Source: Hydractinia symbiolongicarpus (lineage: Eukaryota; Cnidaria; Hydrozoa; Anthoathecata; Hydractiniidae). Taken from it: a stretch of 64,000 nucleotides of DNA. Positions 13,991-28,010 of the stretch are shown piece by piece. The notes below the pieces were generated by a model that was not told where the DNA came from, searched no databases, and saw only the letters and a list, made by a program, of their open reading frames with translations. Where the stretch lies: assembly GCF_029227915.1 (NCBI RefSeq), contig NC_079888.1, forward strand, positions 19,820,001 through 19,884,000, in the 5' to 3' direction. The position numbers were made by a program, and so were the translations under genes. Position 1 is the first letter of the stretch. The number at the start of each line of letters is the position of its first letter.

Positions 13991-14892
13991 CACTGTGGTA
14001 GCGCGTTATTGAAAACTTTATATGAAAAAGTCATTTTTACTGTGGAACCAATCGTAGCCGTTAACGCGCGCTGAAGAAATGGAGGCAGTTTCAAAAACTA
14101 CATTTTATTAACTTTCTAACGGTATCAGTCCGTGTGAGTTACAACGGTTGCGACACACATTCTTACCAACATGTACTTAGCGATATTTTCGTGACATTAA
14201 GAGGTTCATCGGTTTCAACAGTGAAACGATTAACTGTGGGACTTAATTGAACTGACTTTGGACTTTGACCTTATAAATGTGTTAAATGAGACAATTGAAC
14301 CGCAAGAAATAACATTCTTCTTAATTTGACATGACTGCTGGAACTCAGCGATTACACTGTGCGCTGTGGTAGCGCTTTATGGAAAACTTTATATAAATAA
14401 GTCATTTTTACTGTGGAACCAATCTTAGCCGTTAACGTGCGCTGAAGAAATGGAGGCAGTTTCAAAAACTACATTTCATTGAGTTTCTAATGGTATAATT
14501 CCGTGTAAGTTACAACGGTTGCGACACACATTTGTACCAACATGTACTTAGCGATATTTTCGTGACATTAAGAGGTTTCATCGGTTTCAACAGTGAAACG
14601 ATTAACTGTGGGACTTAATTGAACTGACTTTCGACTTTGACCTTATAAAAGTGTTAAATGAGACAATTGAACCGCAAGAAATAACATTCTTCTTAATTTG
14701 ACATGACTGCTGGAACTCAGCGATTACACTGGTCGCTGTGGTAGCGCTTTATGGATAACTTTATATAAATAAGTCATTTTTACTGTGGAATCAATCTTAG
14801 CCGTTAACGCGCGCTGAAGAAATGGAGGCAGTTTCAAAAACTACATTTTATTGACTTTCTAACGGTATCAGTCCGTGTGAGTTACAACGGTT
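13991..14892 (+). repeat. Junction monomers between HOR blocks
   Basis: About two and a half monomers link the truncated 10-mer to the 7-mer block. The monomer starting near 14119 is chimeric: it has an A-type beginning (GGTATCAGTCCG) and a B-type continuation (GCGACACACATTCTTACC). The GTAAGTT monomer recurs at 14505, only 1858 bp (five monomers) after 12647, so this segment is a 5-monomer offset repeat of upstream sequence. Confidence 0.75.
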
Positions 14893-17494
14893 GAGCCACA
14901 TACTCGTACCAACATGTATTCAGCAATATTTTTCTGAAATTACTAGGTTGCATCACCTTTAACAGTGAAACGATTGACTGTGGGACTTAATTGAACTGAC
15001 TTTGGACTTTGACCTTCTAAATGTGATAAATGAGACAATTGCACTCCAAGAAATAACATTCCTCTTAATTTGACATGATTGCTGGAACTCAGCGATTACA
15101 CTGGGCGCTGTGGTAGCGCTTTATTAAAAACTTTATATAAATAAGTGATTTTTACTGTGGAACCAATCGTAGCCGTTAGGGCGCGCTGAAGAGATAGAGA
15201 CAGTTTCAAAAACTACATTTCATTGAGTTTCTAACAGTATAATTCCGTGTGAGTTACAACGGTTGCGACACACATTCGTACCAACATGTACTTAGCGTTA
15301 TTTTCGTGACATTAAGAGGTTCATCGGTTTCAACAGTGAAACGATTAACTGTGGGACTTAATTGAACTGACTTTGGACTTTGACCTTATAAATGTGTTAA
15401 ATGACACAATTGCACTCCAATAAATAACATTCTTCTTATTTTGACATGATTGCTAGAACTCAGCGATTACACTGTGCACTGTGGTAGCGCGTTATTGAAA
15501 ACTTTATATGAAAAAGTCATTTTTGCTGTGGAACCAATCTTAGCCGTTAACGCGCGCTGAAGAAATGGAGGCAGTTTCAAAAACTACATTTTATTAACTT
15601 TCTAACGGTATCAGTCCGTGTGAGTTACAACGGTTGCGCCACATATTCGTAGCAACATGTGTTTAGCGATACTTTTCTGACATTACGAGCTTTCATTGCT
15701 TTTAACAGTGAAACGATTGAATGTGGGACTTAATTGAACCGATTTTGGAATTTGAACTTATAAATGTGATAAATGACACAATTGCACTCCAAGAAATAAC
15801 ATTCTTCTTATTTTGACATGATTGCTTGAACTCAGCGATTACGCTGGGAACTGTGGTAGCGCGTTATTGAAAACTTTATATGAAAAAGTCATTTTTACTG
15901 TGGAACCAATCTTAGCCGTTAACGCGCGCTGAAGAAATAGAGACCGTTTCAAAAACTACATTTCATTGACTTTCTAATGGCAACAGTCCTTGTGAGTTAC
16001 AACGACTGCGTCACATGTTCGTACCAACATGCATTCAGCAATATGTTTCTAACATTACGAGGTTTCATCGCTTTTAACAGTGAAACGATTGACTGTGGGA
16101 CTTTTTTGAATTGACTTTGGACTTTGCCCTTTTAAATGCGATAAATGAGACAATTGGACTCCAAGAAATAACATTCCTCTTAATTTGACATGATTGCTGG
16201 AACTCAGCGATTACACTGGGCGCTGTGGTAGCGCTTTATTGAAAACTTTATATAAATAAGTGATTTTTACTGTGGAACCAATCGTAGCCGTTAGGGCGCG
16301 CTGAAGAGATAGAGACAGTTTCAAAAACTACATTTCATTGAGTTTCTAACGGTATAATTCCGTGTGAGTTACAACGGTTGCGACACACATTTGTACCAAC
16401 ATGTACTTAGCGATATTTTCGTGACATTAAGAGGTTCATCGGTTTCAATAGTGAAACGATTACCTGTGGGACTTAATTGAACTGACTTTGGACTTTGACC
16501 TTATAAATGTGTTAAATGAGACAATTGAACCGCAAGAAATAACATTCTTCTTAATTTGACATGACTGCTGGAACTCAGCGATTACACTGGGCGCTGTGGT
16601 AGCGCTTTATGGAAAACTTTATATAAATAAGTCTTTTTTACTGTGGAACCAATCTTAGCCGTTAACGCGCGCTGAAGAAATGGAGGCAGTTTCAAAAACT
16701 ACATTTTATTGACTTTCTAACGGTATCAGTCCGTGTGAGTTACAACCGTTGCGCCACATATCCGTACCAACATGTGTTTAGCGATACTTTTCTGACATTA
16801 CGAGCTTTCATCGCTTTTAACAGTGAAACGATTGACTGTGGGACTTAATTGAACCGACTTTGGAATTTGAACTTATAAATGTGATAAATGACACAATTGC
16901 ACTCCAAGAAATAACATTCTTCTTATTTTGACATGATTGCTTGAACTCAGCGATTACACTGGGCACTGTGGTAGCGCGTTATTGAAAACTTTATATGAAA
17001 AAGTCATTTTTACTGTGGAACCAATCGTAGCCGTTAACGCGCGCTGAAGAAATGGAGGCAGTTTCAAAAACTACATTTTATTAACTTTCTAACGGTATCA
17101 GTCCGTGTGAGTTACAACGGTTGCGCCACATATTCGTACCAACATGTGTTTAGCGATACTTTTCTGACATTACGAGCTTTCATCGCTTTTAACAGTGAAA
17201 CGATTGAATGTGGGACTTAATTGAACCGACTTTGGACTTTGACCTTCTAAATGTGATAAATGAGACAATTGCACTCCAAGAAATAACATTCCTCTTAATT
17301 TGACATGATTGCTGGAACTCAGCGATTACACTGGGCGCTGTGGTAGCGCTTTATTGAAAACTTTATAAAAATAAGTGATTTTTACTGTGGAACCAATCGT
17401 AGCCGTTAGGGCGCGCTGAAGAGATAGAGACAGTTTCAAAAACTACATTTCATTGAGTTTCTAACAGTATAATTCCGTGTGAGTTACAACGGTT
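14893..17494 (+). repeat. 2602-bp 7-monomer HOR, copy 1
   Basis: Markers repeat at 2602 bp: TACTCGTACC at 14901 and 17503, and ACAACCGTTGCG at 16743 and 19345. The breakpoint lies inside the stretch GTGTGAGTTACAACGGTTG shared by all monomers, so the boundary is approximate within about 20 bp. TTGAGCCACA at 14892 is a private variant of this copy. 2602/7 is 371.7 bp. Confidence 0.85.
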
Positions 17495-20096
17495 GCGCCA
17501 CATACTCGTACCAACATGTATTCAGCAATATTTTTCTGAAATTACTAGGTTGCATCACCTTTAACAGTGAAACGATTGACTGTGGGACTTAATTGAACTG
17601 ACTTTGGACTTTGACCTTCTAAATGTGATAAATGAGACAATTGCACTCCAAGAAATAACATTCCTCTTAATTTGACATGATTGCTGGAACTCAGCGATTA
17701 CACTGGGCGCTGTGGTAGCGCTTTATTAAAAACTTTATATAAATAAGTGATTTTTACTGTGGAACCAATCGTAGCCGTTAGGGCGCGCTGAAGAGATAGA
17801 GACAGTTTCAAAAACTACATTTCATTGAGTTTCTAACAGTATAATTCCGTGTGAGTTACAACGGTTGCGACACACATTCGTACCAACATGTACTTAGCGT
17901 TATTTTCGTGACATTAAGAGGTTCATCGGTTTCAACAGTGAAACGATTAACTGTGGGACTTAATTGAACTGACTTTGGACTTTGACCTTATAAATGTGTT
18001 AAATGACACAATTGCACTCCAATAAATAACATTCTTCTTATTTTGACATGATTGCTAGAACTCAGCGATTACACTGTGCACTGTGGTAGCGCGTTATTGA
18101 AAACTTTATATGAAAAAGTCATTTTTGCTGTGGAACCAATCTTAGCCGTTAACGCGCGCTGAAGAAATGGAGGCAGTTTCAAAAACTACATTTTATTAAC
18201 TTTCTAACGGTATCAGTCCGTGTGAGTTACAACGGTTGCGCCACATATTCGTAGCAACATGTGTTTAGCGATACTTTTCTGACATTACGAGCTTTCATTG
18301 CTTTTAACAGTGAAACGATTGAATGTGGGACTTAATTGAACCGATTTTGGAATTTGAACTTATAAATGTGATAAATGACACAATTGCACTCCAAGAAATA
18401 ACATTCTTCTTATTTTGACATGATTGCTTGAACTCAGCGATTACGCTGGGAACTGTGGTAGCGCGTTATTGAAAACTTTATATGAAAAAGTCATTTTTAC
18501 TGTGGAACCAATCTTAGCCGTTAACGCGCGCTGAAGAAATAGAGACCGTTTCAAAAACTACATTTCATTGACTTTCTAATGGCAACAGTCCTTGTGAGTT
18601 ACAACGACTGCGTCACATGTTCGTACCAACATGCATTCAGCAATATGTTTCTAACATTACGAGGTTTCATCGCTTTTAACAGTGAAACGATTGACTGTGG
18701 GACTTTTTTGAATTGACTTTGGACTTTGCCCTTTTAAATGCGATAAATGAGACAATTGGACTCCAAGAAATAACATTCCTCTTAATTTGACATGATTGCT
18801 GGAACTCAGCGATTACACTGGGCGCTGTGGTAGCGCTTTATTGAAAACTTTATATAAATAAGTGATTTTTACTGTGGAACCAATCGTAGCCGTTAGGGCG
18901 CGCTGAAGAGATAGAGACAGTTTCAAAAACTACATTTCATTGAGTTTCTAACGGTATAATTCCGTGTGAGTTACAACGGTTGCGACACACATTTGTACCA
19001 ACATGTACTTAGCGATATTTTCGTGACATTAAGAGGTTCATCGGTTTCAATAGTGAAACGATTACCTGTGGGACTTAATTGAACTGACTTTGGACTTTGA
19101 CCTTATAAATGTGTTAAATGAGACAATTGAACCGCAAGAAATAACATTCTTCTTAATTTGACATGACTGCTGGAACTCAGCGATTACACTGGGCGCTGTG
19201 GTAGCGCTTTATGGAAAACTTTATATAAATAAGTCTTTTTTACTGTGGAACCAATCTTAGCCGTTAACGCGCGCTGAAGAAATGGAGGCAGTTTCAAAAA
19301 CTACATTTTATTGACTTTCTAACGGTATCAGTCCGTGTGAGTTACAACCGTTGCGCCACATATCCGTACCAACATGTGTTTAGCGATACTTTTCTGACAT
19401 TACGAGCTTTCATCGCTTTTAACAGTGAAACGATTGACTGTGGGACTTAATTGAACCGACTTTGGAATTTGAACTTATAAATGTGATAAATGACACAATT
19501 GCACTCCAAGAAATAACATTCTTCTTATTTTGACATGATTGCTTGAACTCAGCGATTACACTGGGCACTGTGGTAGCGCGTTATTGAAAACTTTATATGA
19601 AAAAGTCATTTTTACTGTGGAACCAATCGTAGCCGTTAACGCGCGCTGAAGAAATGGAGGCAGTTTCAAAAACTACATTTTATTAACTTTCTAACGGTAT
19701 CAGTCCGTGTGAGTTACAACGGTTGCGCCACATATTCGTACCAACATGTGTTTAGCGATACTTTTCTGACATTACGAGCTTTCATCGCTTTTAACAGTGA
19801 AACGATTGAATGTGGGACTTAATTGAACCGACTTTGGACTTTGACCTTCTAAATGTGATAAATGAGACAATTGCACTCCAAGAAATAACATTCCTCTTAA
19901 TTTGACATGATTGCTGGAACTCAGCGATTACACTGGGCGCTGTGGTAGCGCTTTATTGAAAACTTTATAAAAATAAGTGATTTTTACTGTGGAACCAATC
20001 GTAGCCGTTAGGGCGCGCTGAAGAGATAGAGACAGTTTCAAAAACTACATTTCATTGAGTTTCTAACAGTATAATTCCGTGTGAGTTACAACGGTT
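17495..20096 (+). repeat. 2602-bp 7-monomer HOR, copy 2
   Basis: Second copy of the 7-mer. Shared private variants such as CGTAGCAACATG (near 15650 and 18252), CTCCAATAAATAAC and TACGCTGGGAAC confirm the duplication. Its first monomer is chimeric, with a B-type prefix (AACAGTATAATTCCG) and an A-type body (GCGCCACATACTCG). Confidence 0.85.
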
Positions 20097-21550
20097 GCGA
20101 CACACATTCTTACCAACATGTACTTAGCGATATTTTCGTGACATTAAGAGGTTCATCGGTTTCAACAGTGAAACGATTAACTGTGGGACTTAATTGAACT
20201 GACTTTGGACTTTGACCTTATAAATGTGTTAAATGACACAATTGCACTCCAAGAAATAACATTCTTCTTATTTTGACATGATTGCTGGAACTCAGCGATT
20301 ACACTGTGCACTGTGGTAGCGCGTTATTGAAAACTTTATATGAAAAAGTCATTTTTGCTGTGAAACCAATCTTAGCCGTTAACGCGCGCTGAAGAAATGG
20401 AGGCAGTTTCAAAAACTACATTTTATTAACTTTCTAACGGTATCAGTCCGTGTGAGTTACAACGGTTGCGCCACATATTCGTACCAACATGTGTTTAGCG
20501 ATACTTTTCTGACATTACGAGCTTTCATTGCTTTTAACAGTGAAACGATTGAATGTGGGACTTAATTGAACCGACTTTGGAATTTGAACTTATAAATGTG
20601 ATAAATGACACAATTGCACTCCAAGAAATAACATTCTTCTTATTTTGACATGATTGCTTGAACTCAGCGATTACACTGGGCGCTGTGGTAGCGCTTTATT
20701 AAAAACTTTATATAAATAAGTGATTTTTACTGTGGAACCAATCGTAGCCGTTAGGGCGCGCTGAAGAGATAGAGACAGTTTCAAAAACTACATTTCATTG
20801 AGTTTCTAACAGTATAATTCCGTGTGAGTTACAACGGTTGCGACACACATTCGTACCAACATGTACTTAGCGTTATTTTCGTGACATTAAGAGGTTCATC
20901 GGTTTCAACAGTGAAACGATTAACTGTGGGACTTAATTGAACTGACTTTGGACTTTGACCTTATAAATGGGTTAAATGACACAATTGCACTCCAAGAAAT
21001 AACATTCTTCTTATTTTGACATGATTGCTAGAACTCAGCGATTACACTGTGCACTGTGGTAGCGCGTTATTGAAAACTTTATATGAAAAAGTCATTTTTG
21101 CTGTGGAACCAATCTTAGCCGTTAACGCGCGCTGAAGAAATGGAGGCAGTTTCAAAAACTACATTTTATTAACTTTCTAACGGTATCAGTCCGTGTGAGT
21201 TACAACGGTTGCGCCACATATTCGTACCAACATGTGTTTAGCGATACTTTTCTGACATTACGAGCTTTCATTGCTTTTAACAGTGAAACGATTGAATGTG
21301 GGACTTAATTGAACCGATTTTGGAATTTGAACTTATAAATGTGATAAATGACACAATTGCACTCCAAGAAATAACATTCTTCTTATTTTGACATGATTGC
21401 TTGAACTCAGCGATTACACTGGGAACTGTGGTAGCGCGTTATTGAAAACTTTATATGAAAAAGTCATTTTTACTGTGGAACCAATCTTAGCCGTTAACGC
21501 GCGCTGATGAAATAGAGACCGTTTCAAAAACTACATTTCATTGACTTTCT
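20097..21550 (+). repeat. Linking monomers, about four
   Basis: Ordinary A and B monomers join the 7-mer to the trimer block. The monomer near 20690 switches type partway, from TTGCTTGAACTC to GGGCGCTGTGGTAGCGC. No non-satellite sequence is present. Confidence 0.75.
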
Positions 21551-23395
21551 AATGGCAACAGTCCTTGTGAGTTACAACGACTGCGTCACATGTTCGTACC
21601 AACATGCATTCAGCAATATGTTTCTAACATTACGAGGTTTCATCGCTTTTAACAGTGAAACCATTGACTGTGGGACTTTTTTGAACTGACTTTGGACTTT
21701 GCCCTTTTAAATGCAATAAATGAGACAATTGGACTCCAAGAAATAACATTCCTCTTAATTTGACATGATTGCTGGAACTCAGCGATTACACTGGGCGCTG
21801 TGGTAGCACCTTATTGAAAACTTTATATAAATAAGTGATTTTTACTGTGGAACCAATCGTAGCCGTTAGGGCGCGCTGAAGAGATAGAGACAGTTTCAAA
21901 AACTACATTTCATTGAGTTTCTAACGGTATAATTCCGTGTGAGTTACAACGGTTGCGACACACATTTGTACCAACATGTGTTTAGCGATACTTTTCTGAC
22001 ATTACGAGCTTTCATCGCTTTTAACAGTGAAACGATTGACTGTGGGACTTAATTGAACCGACTTTGGAATTTGAACTTATAAATGTGATAAATGACGCAA
22101 TTGCACTCCAAGAATCAACATTCTTCTTATTTTGACATGATTGCTTGAACTCAGCGATTACACTGGGCACTGTGGTAGCGCGTTATTGAAAACTTTATAT
22201 GAAAAAGTCATTTTTACTGTGGAACCAATCTTAGCCGTTAACGCGCGCTGAAGAAATGGAGGCAGTTTCAAAAACTACATTTTATTAACTTTCTAACGGT
22301 ATCAGTCCGTGTGAGTTACAACGGTTGCGCCACATATTCGTACCAACATGTGTTTAGCCATACTTTTCTGACATTACGAGCTTTCATCGCTTTTAACAGT
22401 GAAACGATTGAATGTGGGACTTAATTGAACCGACTTTAGAATTTGTCCTTATAAATGTAATAAATGAGACAATTGCACTCCAAGAAATAACATTCTTCTT
22501 AATTTTACATGATTGCTGGAACTCAGCGGTTACACTGGGCACTGTAGTAGCGCTTTATTTAAAAATTCAAATAAATAAGTCATTTTTACTGTGGAACCAA
22601 TCTTAGCCGTTAACGCGCGCTGAAGAAATAGAGACCGTTTCAAAAACTACATTTCATTGACTTTCTAATGGCAACAGTCCTTGTGAGTTACAACGACTGC
22701 GTCACATGTTCGTACCAACATGCATTCAGCAATATGTTTCTAACATTACGAGGTTTCATCGCTTTTAACAGTGAAACGATTGACTGTGGGACTTATTTGA
22801 ACTGACTTTGGACTTTGCCCTTTTAAATGCGATAAATGAGACAATTGGACTCCAAGAAATAACATTCCTCTTAATTTGACATGATTGCTGGAACTCAGCG
22901 ATTACACTGGGCGCTGTGGTAGCACCTTATTGAAAACTTTATATAAATAAGTGATTTTTACTGTGGAACCAATCGTAGCCGTTAGGGCGCGCTGAAGAGA
23001 TAGAGACAGTTTCAAAAACTACATTTCATTGAGTTTCTAACGGTATAATTCCGTGTGAGTTACAACGGTTGCGACACACATTTGTACCAACATGTGTTTA
23101 GCGATACTTTTCTGACATTACGAGCTTTCATCGCTTTTAACAGTGAAACGATTGACTGTGGGACTTAATTGAACCGACTTTGGAATTTGAACTTATAAAT
23201 GTGATAAATGACGCAATTGCACTCCAAGAATCAACATTCTTCTTATTTTGACATGATTGCTTGAACTCAGCGATTACACTGGGCACTGTGGTAGCGCGTT
23301 ATTGAAAACTTTATATGAAAAAGTCATTTTTACTGTGGAACCAATCTTAGCCGTTAACGCGCGCTGAAGAAATGGAGGCAGTTTCAAAAACTACA
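21551..23395 (+). repeat. 1116-bp 3-monomer duplication
   Basis: C-type starts at 21551 and 22667 are 1116 bp apart. The private variants GTAGCACCTTATT (21803 and 22919) and GACGCAATTGC (22094 and 23210) repeat at the same spacing. The second copy ends near 23395, where the hexamer block begins. The B monomers at about 21950 and 23066 turn A-type after CACATTTGTACCAACATGT. Confidence 0.85.
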
Positions 23396-23410
23396 TTTTA
23401 TTGACTTTCT

Positions 23411-26400
23411 AATGGCAACAGTCCTTGTGAGTTACAACGACTGCGTCACATGTTCGTACCAACATGCATTCAGCAATATGTTTCTAACATTACGAGGTTT
23501 CATCGCTTTTAACAGTGAAACGATTGACTGTGGGACTTATTTGAACTGATTTTGGACTTTGCCCTTTTAAATGCGATAAATGAGACAATTGGACTCCAAG
23601 AAATAACATTCCTCTTAATTTGACATGATTGCTGGAACTCAGCGATTACACTGGGCGCTGTGGTAGCGCTTTATTGAAAACTTTATATAAATAAGTGATT
23701 TTTACTGTGGAACCAATCGTAGCCGTTAGGGCGCGCTGAAGAGATAGAGACAGTTTCAAAAACTACATTTCATTGAGGTTCTAACGGTATAATTCCGTGT
23801 GAGTTACAACGGTTGCGACACACTTTCGTACCAACATGTACTTAGCGATATTTTCGTGACATTAAGAGGTTCATCGGTTTCAACAGTGAAACGATTAACT
23901 GTGGGACTTAATTGAACTGACTTTGGACTTTGACCTTATAAATGTGTTAAATGAGACAATTGAACCGCAAGAAATAACATTCTTCTTAATTTGACATGAC
24001 TGCTGGAACTCAGCGATTACACTGGGCGCTGTGGTAGCGCTTTATGGAAAACTTTATATAAATAAGTCATTTTTACTCTGGAACCAATCTTAGCCGTTAA
24101 CGCGCGCTGAAGAAATGGAGGCAGTTTCAAAAACTACATTTTATTGACTTTCTAACGGTATCAGTCCGTGTGAGTTACAACGGTTGCGCCACATATCCGT
24201 ACCAACATGTGTTTAGCGATACTTTCCTGACATTACGAGCTTTCATCGCTTTTAACAGTGAAACGATTGACTGTGGGACTTAATTGAACCGACTTTGGAA
24301 TTTGAACTTATAAATGTGATAAATGACACAATTGCACTCCAAGAAATAACATTCTTCTTATTTTGACATGATTGCTTGAACTCAGCGATTACACTGGGCA
24401 CTGTGGTAGCGCGTTATTGAAAACTTTATATGAAAAAGTCATTTTTACTGTGGAACCAATCTTAGCCGTTAACGCGCGCTGAAGAAATGGAGGCAGTTTC
24501 AAAAACTACATTTTATTAACTTTCTAACGGTATCAGTCCGTGTGAGTTACAACGGTTGCGCCACATATTCGTACCAACATGTGTTTAGCGATACTTTTCT
24601 GACATTACGAGCTTTCATCGCTTTTAACAGTGAAACGATTGAATTTGGGACTTAATTGAACCGACTTTGGAATTTGTCCTTATAAATGTAATAAATGAGA
24701 CAATTGCACTCCAAGAAATAACATTCTTCTTAATTTGACATGATTGCTGGAACTCAGCGGTTACACTTGGCACTGTAGTAGCGCTTTATTTAAAAATTCA
24801 AATAAATAAGTCATTTTTACTGTGAAACCAATCCTAGCCGATAGCGCGCCCTGAAGAAATAGAGACCGTTTCAAAAACTACATTTCATTGACTTTCTAAT
24901 GGCAACAGTCCTTGTGAGTTACAACGACTGCGTCACATGTTCGTACCAACATGTATTCAGCGATATGTTTCTAACATTACGAGGTTTCATCGCTTATAAC
25001 AGTGAAACGATTGACTGTGGGACTTAATTGAACTGACTTTGGACTTTGACCTTATAAATGTGTTAAATGAGACAATTGAACCGCAAGAAATAACATTCTT
25101 CTTAATTTGACATGACTGCTGGAACTCAGCGATTACACTGGTCGCTGTGGTAGCGCTTTATGGATAACTTTATATAAATAAGTGATTTTTACTGTGGAAC
25201 CAATCGTAGCTGTTAGGGCGCGCTGAAGAGATAGAGACAGTTTCAAAAACTACATTTCATTGAGTTTCTAACGGTATAATTCCGTGTGAGTTACAACGGT
25301 TGCGACACACATTCGTACCAACATGTACTTAGCGATATTTACGTGACATTAAAAGGTTCATCGGTTTCAACAGTGAAACGATTAACTGTGGGACTTAATT
25401 GAACTGACTTTGGACTTTGACCTTATAAATGTGTTAAATGAGACAATTGAACCGCAAGAAATAACATTCTTCTTAATTTGACATGATTGCTGGAACTCAG
25501 CGGTTACACTGGGCACTGTAGTAGCGCTTTATTTAAAAATTCAAATAAATAAGTCATTTTTACTGTGGAACCAATCTTAGCCGTTAACGCGCGCTGAAGA
25601 AATAGAGACCGTTTCAAAAACTACATTTCATTGACTTTCTAATGGCAACAGTCCTTGTGAGTTACAACGACTGCGTCACATGTTCGTACCAACATGCATT
25701 CAGCAATATGTTTCTAACATTACGAGGTTTCATCGCTTTTAACAGTGAAACGATTGACTGTGGGACTTATTTGAACTGATTTTGGACTTTGCCCTTTTAA
25801 ATGCGATAAATGAGACAATTGGACTCCAAGAAATAACATTCCTCTTAATTTGACATGATTGCTGGAACTCAGCGATTACACTGGGCGCTGTGGTAGCGCT
25901 TTATTGAAAACTTTATATAAATAAGTGATTTTTACTGTGGAACCAATCGTAGCCGTTAGGGCGCGCTGAAGAGATAGAGACAGTTTCAAAAACTACATTT
26001 CATTGAGTTTCTAACGGTATAATTCCGTGTGAGTTACAACGGTTGCGACACACTTTCGTACCAACATGTACTTAGCGATATTTTCGTGACATTAAGAGGT
26101 TCATCGGTTTCAACAGTGAAACGATTAACTGTGGGACTTAATTGAACTGACTTTGGACTTTGACCTTATAAATGTGTTAAATGAGACAATTGAACCGCAA
26201 GAAATAACATTCTTCTCAATTTGACATGACTGCTGGAACTCAGCGATTACACTGGGCGCTGTGGTAGCGCTTTATGGAAAACTTTATATAAATAAGTCAT
26301 TTTTACTGTGGAACCAATCTTAGCCGTTAACGCGCGCTGAAGAAATGGAGGCAGTTTCAAAAACTACATTTTATTGACTTTCTAACGGTATCAGTCCGTG

Positions 26401-27410
26401 TGAGTTACAACGGTTGCGCCACATATCCGTACCAACATGTGTTTAGCGATACTTTTCTGACATTACGAGCTTTCATCGCTTTTAACAGTGAAACGATTGA
26501 CTGTGGGACTTAATTGAACCGACTTTGGAATTTGAACTTATAAATGTGATAAATGACACAATTGCACTCCAAGAAATAACATTCTTCTTATTTTGACATG
26601 ATTGCTTGAACTCAGCGATTACACTGGGCACTGTGGTAGCGCGTTATTGAAAACTTTATATGAAAAAGTCATTTTTACTGTGGAACCAATCTTAGCCGTT
26701 AACGCGCGCTGAAGAAATGGAGGCAGTTTCAAAAACTACATTTTATTAACTTTCTAACGGTATCAGTCCGTGTGAGTTACAACGGTTGCGCCACATATTC
26801 GTACCAACATGTGTTTAGCGATACTTTTCTGACATTACGAGCTTTCATCGCTTTTAACAGTAAAACGATTGAATTTGGGACTTAATTGAACCGACTTTGG
26901 AATTTGTCCTTATAAATGTAATAAATGAGACAATTGCACTCCAAGAAATAACATTCTTCTTAATTTGACATGATTGCTGGAACTCAGCGGTTACACTTGG
27001 CACTGTAGTAGCGCTTTATTTAAAAATTCAAATAAATAAGTCATTTTTACTGTGAAACCAATCCTAGCCGATAGCGCGCCCTGAAGAAATAGAGACCGTT
27101 TCAAAAACTACATTTCATTGACTTTCTAATGGCAACAGTCCTTGTGAGTTACAACGACTGCGTCACATGTTCGTACCAACATGTATTCAGCGATATGTTT
27201 CTAACATTACGAGGTTTCATCGCTTATAACAGTGAAACGATTGACTGTGGGACTTAATTGAATTGACTTTGGACTTTGACCTTATAAATGTGTTAAATGG
27301 GACAATTGAACCGCAAGAAATAACATTCTTCTTAATTTGACATGACTGCTGGAACTCAGCGATTACACTGGTCGCTGTGGTAGCGCTTTATGGATAACTT
27401 TATATAAATA
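23411..27410 (+). repeat. 2230-bp 6-monomer HOR, about 1.8 copies
   Basis: Copy 1 is 23411-25640; copy 2 starts at 25641 and holds its register to about 27400. Markers at 2230-bp spacing are CACTTTCGTACC (23821 and 26051), GAATTTGGGA (24641 and 26871) and the C-type start (23411 and 25641). Copy 1 diverges after about 25170, where it reads AAGTGATTTTT while copy 2 reads AAGTCATTTTT. Confidence 0.85.
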
Positions 27411-27990
27411 AGTCATTTTTACTGTGGAACCAATCTTAGCCGTTAACGCGCGCTGAAGAAATGGAGGCAGTTTCAAAAACTACATTTTATTGACTTTCTA
27501 ACGGTATCAGTCCGTGTGAGTTACAACGGTTGCGCCACATATTCGTACCAACATGTATTCAGCAATATTTTTCTGAAATTACTAGGTTGCATCACTTTTA
27601 ACAGTGAAACGATTGACTGTGGGACTTAATTGAACTGACTTTGGACTTTGACCTTCTAAATGTGATAAATAAGACAATTGGACTCTAAAAAATAACATTC
27701 TTCTTAATTTGACATGATTGCTGGAACTCAGCGATTACACTGGGAGCTGTGGTAGAGCTTCATTTAAAAATTTAAATAAATAAGTCATTTTTACTGTGAA
27801 ACCAATCCTTGCTGTTAGCGCGCGCTGAAGAAATAGAGACAGTTTCAAAAACTACATTTTATTGACTTTCTTATGGCAACAGTCCTTGTGAGTTACAACG
27901 GCTGCGTCACATGTTCGTACCAACATGTATTCAGCGATATGTTTCTGACATTACGAGGTTTCATCGCTTTTAAGAGTGAAACGATTGACA

Positions 27991-28010
27991 GTGGGACTTA
28001 ATATAAATGT
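27991..28010 (+). repeat. 25-bp internal deletion in a monomer
   Basis: The monomer reads GGGACTTAATATAAATG where the family has GACTTAATTGAACTG followed by CTTTGACCTTATAAATG. Exactly 25 bp between CTTAAT and ATAAATG are missing. The same deletion appears in the duplicated copy at 30574, so it predates the 2577-bp duplication. Confidence 0.85.

Noticed and set aside
22412-22606. A 64-codon plus-strand frame within the left satellite
   Set aside because: It lies wholly inside a satellite monomer, has no recognisable motif, and is closed by stops in sister monomers. It is an incidental frame created by point variants.
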